Source: Dactylis glomerata (lineage: Eukaryota; Streptophyta; Magnoliopsida; Poales; Poaceae). From it: a stretch of 64,000 bases of DNA. The notes beneath the pieces are model-generated. The model made no database searches. It was not told where the DNA came from and worked only from the letters and a program-made list of their open reading frames with translations. The stretch spans positions 4,349,571 to 4,413,570 of the forward strand of contig QXEO01001118.1 in assembly GCA_007115705.1 (NCBI GenBank). Direction: 5' to 3'. This document shows positions 61,034-64,000 of this stretch, in pieces; positions within the stretch are counted from its first letter, which is position 1, and each line of letters opens with the position of its first letter. The position numbers were made by a program, and so were the translations under genes.

Positions 61034-64000
61034 ATGAGCCGAGCATGGATGTACGCCGATCGACGCTCTGGAGATTTCATTAAAGGCGTGCATTCTTTTC
61101 TCAAGGTGGCTGAGGCAACCAAGCGGAATGGTTTTATGTGTTGTCTATGCGGAGGTTGTCGAAATGAGAAGGATTACCCCTCCACAAAGACCCTTCACAT
61201 CCACCTGTTTCGGTTCGGTTTCATGTCCGGCTATAATTGTTGGACTAAGCATGGGGAGAGAGGGGTTATGATGGAAGACAACGATGAAGAAGAGAATGAT
61301 GACAACTATCCTGAGTTCCCTGAAACCACCGATACCGCAATGGAAGATAATGAAGAAGAAGAAGGTGAAGAACGGGCATCAGATATGCCCGCTGATGATC
61401 TTGGTCAGGTCATTGTTGATGCACAGATTGACTGTGAAAGTGAAAAGGAGAGGGAGAAGTTGGAACGCATGTTAGATGATCACAAAAAGGATTTGTATCC
61501 AAATTGCGAAGATGGCCAGAAAAAGCTAGGAAGCACGCTGGAATTGCTGCAATGGAAAGCAGAGAGTGGTTTATCTGACAAGGGATTTGAGAAGTTGCTG
61601 AAAATTATGAAGAAGATGCTTCCAAAGGAGAACGAATTGCCCGCCAGTACGTTTGAAGCAAAGAAGATTGTCTGCCCTCTAGGATTGGAGGTGCAGAAGA
61701 TACATGCATGCATTAATGACTGTATCCTCTACCGTGGTGAGTATGAGAATTTGAATGCATGCCCGGTGTGCAGTGCATTTCGGTATAAGATCAGGCGAGA
61801 TGACCCTGGTGATGTTGAGGGCGAGCGCCCCAGGAAGAGGATTCCTGCCAAGGTGATGTGGTATGCACCTATAATACCACGGTTGAAACGTTTGTTCAGA
61901 AATAAAGAGCATGCCAAGTTGTTGAGGTGGCACAAAGAAGACCGTAAGAGTGACGAGATGTTGAGACACCCCGCTGATGGGTCGCAGTGGAGAAAAATCG
62001 ACAGAGATTTTCCGGAGTTTACGGAAGACGCACGCAACCTGAGGTTTGGTCTAAGTACAGATGGCATGAATCCTTTTGGGGAGCAGAGCTGCAGTCATAG
62101 CACCTGGCCCGTGACTCTATGTATATATAACCTTCCTCCTTGGTTATGCATGAAGCGAAAGTTTATTATGATGCCAGTGCTTATCCAAGGCCCGAAGCAA
62201 CCCGGCAATGACATTGATGTGTATCTAAGGCCATTAGTTGATGAACTTTTACAGCTGTGGCAGACTGAAGGTGTTCGTGTGTGGGATGAGTACAAACAAG
62301 AGGAATTTGATGTACGAGCGTTGCTGTTCGTGACCATCAATGATTGGCCTGCTCTTAGTAACCTTTCAGGACAGACAAACAAGGGATACAATGCATGCAC
62401 GCACTGTTTAGGTGAGATCGATAGTATATATTTGGATAAAAGTAAGAAGGTGGTGTATCTCGGGCATCGTCGATTTCTTTCGCCCAAACATCAATTGAAG
62501 AAAAAAGGCAAGCATTTCAAGGGCGAGGCAGAAGTCCGAGGCAAGCCTAAACGCCATACTGGTGATGATATATTTGATATGGTCAAAGATTTAGAAGTAA
62601 TCTTTGGAAAGGGTCCTGGCAGTCTGTCTGTTCCGAATGACGCTAGCGGACATGCACCCATGTGGAAGAAGAAATCTATATTTTGGGAGCTTGAGTATTG
62701 GAAATTCCTAGAGGTCCGCTCTGCAATCGACGTGATGCACGTGACGAAGAATGTTTGCGTGAACCTACTAGGATTCTTGGGCTTGTATGGGAAGACAAAA
62801 GATACACCAGAAGCACGGGAGGACCAACACCGTATGAAAAGAAGAGACGGCATGCATCCGGAGGATTCTAAGGGTCCTGCGAGCTACGCTCTTACCAAAG
62901 AAGAGAATGAAATCTTTTTTGAATGCCTGAGCAGTATCAAGGTCCCATCTGGATTCTCGTCAAATATAAAGGGAATAATAAATATAGCCGAGAAAAAATT
63001 CCAAAACCTAAAGTCTCATGACTGCCACGTGCTTATGACGCAGTTGCTTCCGGTTGCACTGAGGGGGATTCTACCGGAAAATGTTCGAGTACCGATTGTG
63101 AAGCTATGTGCATTCCTCAATGCAATTTCGCAGAAGGTAATCAATCCAGAAGATCTACAACGGTTACAGAATGATGTGGCTCAATGTCTTGTCAGCTTCG
63201 AGTTGGTGTTCCCACCGTCCTTCTTCAATATTATGACGCATCTCTTAGTTCACCTAGTCGAAGAGATTACCATTCTCGGTCCAGTATTTCTGCACAATAT
63301 GTTCCCCTTTGAGAGGTTCATGGGAGTCTTAAAGAAATACGTGCATAACCGTGCTAGGCCAGAAGGAAGCATCTCCAAGGGCTATCTAACAGAGGAGGTC
63401 ATTGAGTTTTGTGTTGACTTTGTTCCTGACCTGAACCCGATTGGTCTTCCTCAATCGCGGCATGAGGGGAGACTAAGTGGAAAAGGCACGCTAGGAATGA
63501 AATCAGCATACTGTATGGACGGACATTCTTTGAGTGAAGCACACTACACAGTTCTACGAAATTCCACATTGGTGGAGCCGTATATGGAGCGACACAAGAA
63601 TATTGTACGCTCGGAAAACCCTGGGCAATCAAACTCCTGGATTACAAAGTTGCACATGGCGACTTTTGGTGGTTGGTTGCAAACACTTCTCATAAATGAT
63701 GCCACTATTGGATATGAGCTATCCATGTTGGCCAAGAAACCATCTTCAACTATATTGACTTTCCAGGGTTACGAGATAAATGGGAATATATTTTACACGG
63801 TCGCCCAAGATAAAAAGAGCACCAATCAAAACAGTGGTGTCCGCTTTGATGCATTACATGACAATGGGACAAAGGACACATATTATGGTTACATTGAAGA
63901 GATATGGGAACTTGACTATGGACCATCTTTTAAGGTCCCTTTGTTTCGGTGCAAATGGGTCAAGCTGACAGGAGGCGGGGTAGTTGTAGACCAAAAGTAC
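61034..64000 (+). CDS. CACTA transposase (TNP2/transposase_21 family), open to window end
   Basis: The frame is open for 989 codons from ATG at 61034 to base 64000. Domain order matches En/Spm-type transposases: N-terminal transposase-associated domain (MSRAWMYADRRSGDFIKGVH, then FMCCLCGGCRNEKDYP); tnp2 transposase domain at about residues 290-590 (FTEDARNLRFGLSTDGMNPF, WPVTLCIYNLPPWLCMKRKF, ACTHCLGE); DUF4218-like region (PFERFMGVLKKYVHNRARPE, ISKGYLTEEVIEFC); start of a DUF4216-like C-terminus (FKVPLFRCKWVK). ATG directly follows an AG acceptor, so it opens a coding exon after a leader intron. The enzyme cuts CACTA ends and duplicates 3 bp at insertion. No stop or frameshift interrupts the visible part. 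Confidence 0.93.
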   Translation, partial: MSRAWMYADRRSGDFIKGVHSFLKVAEATKRNGFMCCLCGGCRNEKDYPSTKTLHIHLFRFGFMSGYNCWTKHGERGVMMEDNDEEENDDNYPEFPETTDTAMEDNEEEEGEERASDMPADDLGQVIVDAQIDCESEKEREKLERMLDDHKKDLYPNCEDGQKKLGSTLELLQWKAESGLSDKGFEKLLKIMKKMLPKENELPASTFEAKKIVCPLGLEVQKIHACINDCILYRGEYENLNACPVCSAFRYKIRRDDPGDVEGERPRKRIPAKVMWYAPIIPRLKRLFRNKEHAKLLRWHKEDRKSDEMLRHPADGSQWRKIDRDFPEFTEDARNLRFGLSTDGMNPFGEQSCSHSTWPVTLCIYNLPPWLCMKRKFIMMPVLIQGPKQPGNDIDVYLRPLVDELLQLWQTEGVRVWDEYKQEEFDVRALLFVTINDWPALSNLSGQTNKGYNACTHCLGEIDSIYLDKSKKVVYLGHRRFLSPKHQLKKKGKHFKGEAEVRGKPKRHTGDDIFDMVKDLEVIFGKGPGSLSVPNDASGHAPMWKKKSIFWELEYWKFLEVRSAIDVMHVTKNVCVNLLGFLGLYGKTKDTPEAREDQHRMKRRDGMHPEDSKGPASYALTKEENEIFFECLSSIKVPSGFSSNIKGIINIAEKKFQNLKSHDCHVLMTQLLPVALRGILPENVRVPIVKLCAFLNAISQKVINPEDLQRLQNDVAQCLVSFELVFPPSFFNIMTHLLVHLVEEITILGPVFLHNMFPFERFMGVLKKYVHNRARPEGSISKGYLTEEVIEFCVDFVPDLNPIGLPQSRHEGRLSGKGTLGMKSAYCMDGHSLSEAHYTVLRNSTLVEPYMERHKNIVRSENPGQSNSWITKLHMATFGGWLQTLLINDATIGYELSMLAKKPSSTILTFQGYEINGNIFYTVAQDKKSTNQNSGVRFDALHDNGTKDTYYGYIEEIWELDYGPSFKVPLFRCKWVKLTGGGVVVDQKY

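Larger units (their letters stand above)
59693..64000 (+). mobile_element. CACTA transposon (Caspar-like), left part; runs off the window
   Basis: It begins CACTAGTAGAAAACCGG, a CACTA terminus, followed by subterminal repeats (59720-59980) made of TTAGTCCCGGTT and AACCGGGACTAA. A TATA-like TATAAAG lies near 59985. A probable intron in the 5' leader (60131-61033) precedes an intact transposase frame. The right end and second gene lie beyond 64000. The continuous open frame suggests a recent and possibly active copy. Confidence 0.93.

Noticed and set aside
1..64000. CRISPR arrays, operons, tRNA and rRNA genes
   Set aside because: No spaced identical repeats, no tRNA cloverleaf with A and B boxes and no rRNA-like sequence were noticed. 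The genome is a plant nuclear one.

Overview
This is a plant nuclear window, almost certainly from a Triticeae grass (wheat, barley, Aegilops or a relative). The indicators are Gypsy LTRs starting TGATACGTCTC, Stowaway MITEs ending in CTCCCTCCGT inside TA duplications, a Caspar-type CACTA transposon with CCGGGACTAA subterminal repeats, GC-rich 5' exons and very high transposon density. All calls come from reading the sequence; no database search was run.

Layout. Bases 1-7569 are the right-hand part of a gag-only Gypsy-type element. It appears to have inserted into an older reverse-oriented LTR fragment (7570-8633), which abuts two forward LTR fragments (8634-10946). Bases 14.0-33.4 kb hold the low-copy genes: a same-strand cluster of three UGT83A-like UDP-glycosyltransferase paralogues (14054-16992 intact, 21034-23701 intact, 32745-33420 broken). 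A decayed 3'-5' exonuclease pseudogene (17983-18623) and a short B3-domain gene (19101-19628) lie among them. A LINE with an intact 1371-residue ORF2 (24754 to about 30500, minus strand) separates the second and third glycosyltransferases. A CACTA-type terminus begins exactly where the third one stops.

Bases 34128-45726 are an 11.6-kb Mutator-like element (MULE). It has terminal inverted repeats of about 300 bp and a 9-bp target-site duplication with one mismatch. It carries an unrecognised accessory gene, a plant-mobile-domain (MAIN-like) pseudogene and a truncated transposase. A very young 3825-bp non-autonomous LTR element sits in it, directly after the stop codon of the accessory gene. 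Next come a reverse CACTA remnant with Ulp1-like protease exons (46.05-47.5 kb) and two solo LTRs with perfect 5-bp duplications (48032-49464 and 50824-54402). A low-copy stretch (54.4-59.7 kb) follows, with a degenerate minisatellite, a 0.4-kb direct duplication and a single kinase exon. From 59693 a CACTA element begins; its transposase frame is open for 989 codons to the end of the window.

The genes do not form an operon-like system. The biology is a glycosyltransferase cluster grown by tandem duplication and separated, interrupted or broken by nested transposons. The MULE is itself a small multi-gene unit combining transposase, plant mobile domain and unknown accessory protein, and is the best candidate here for an under-described system.
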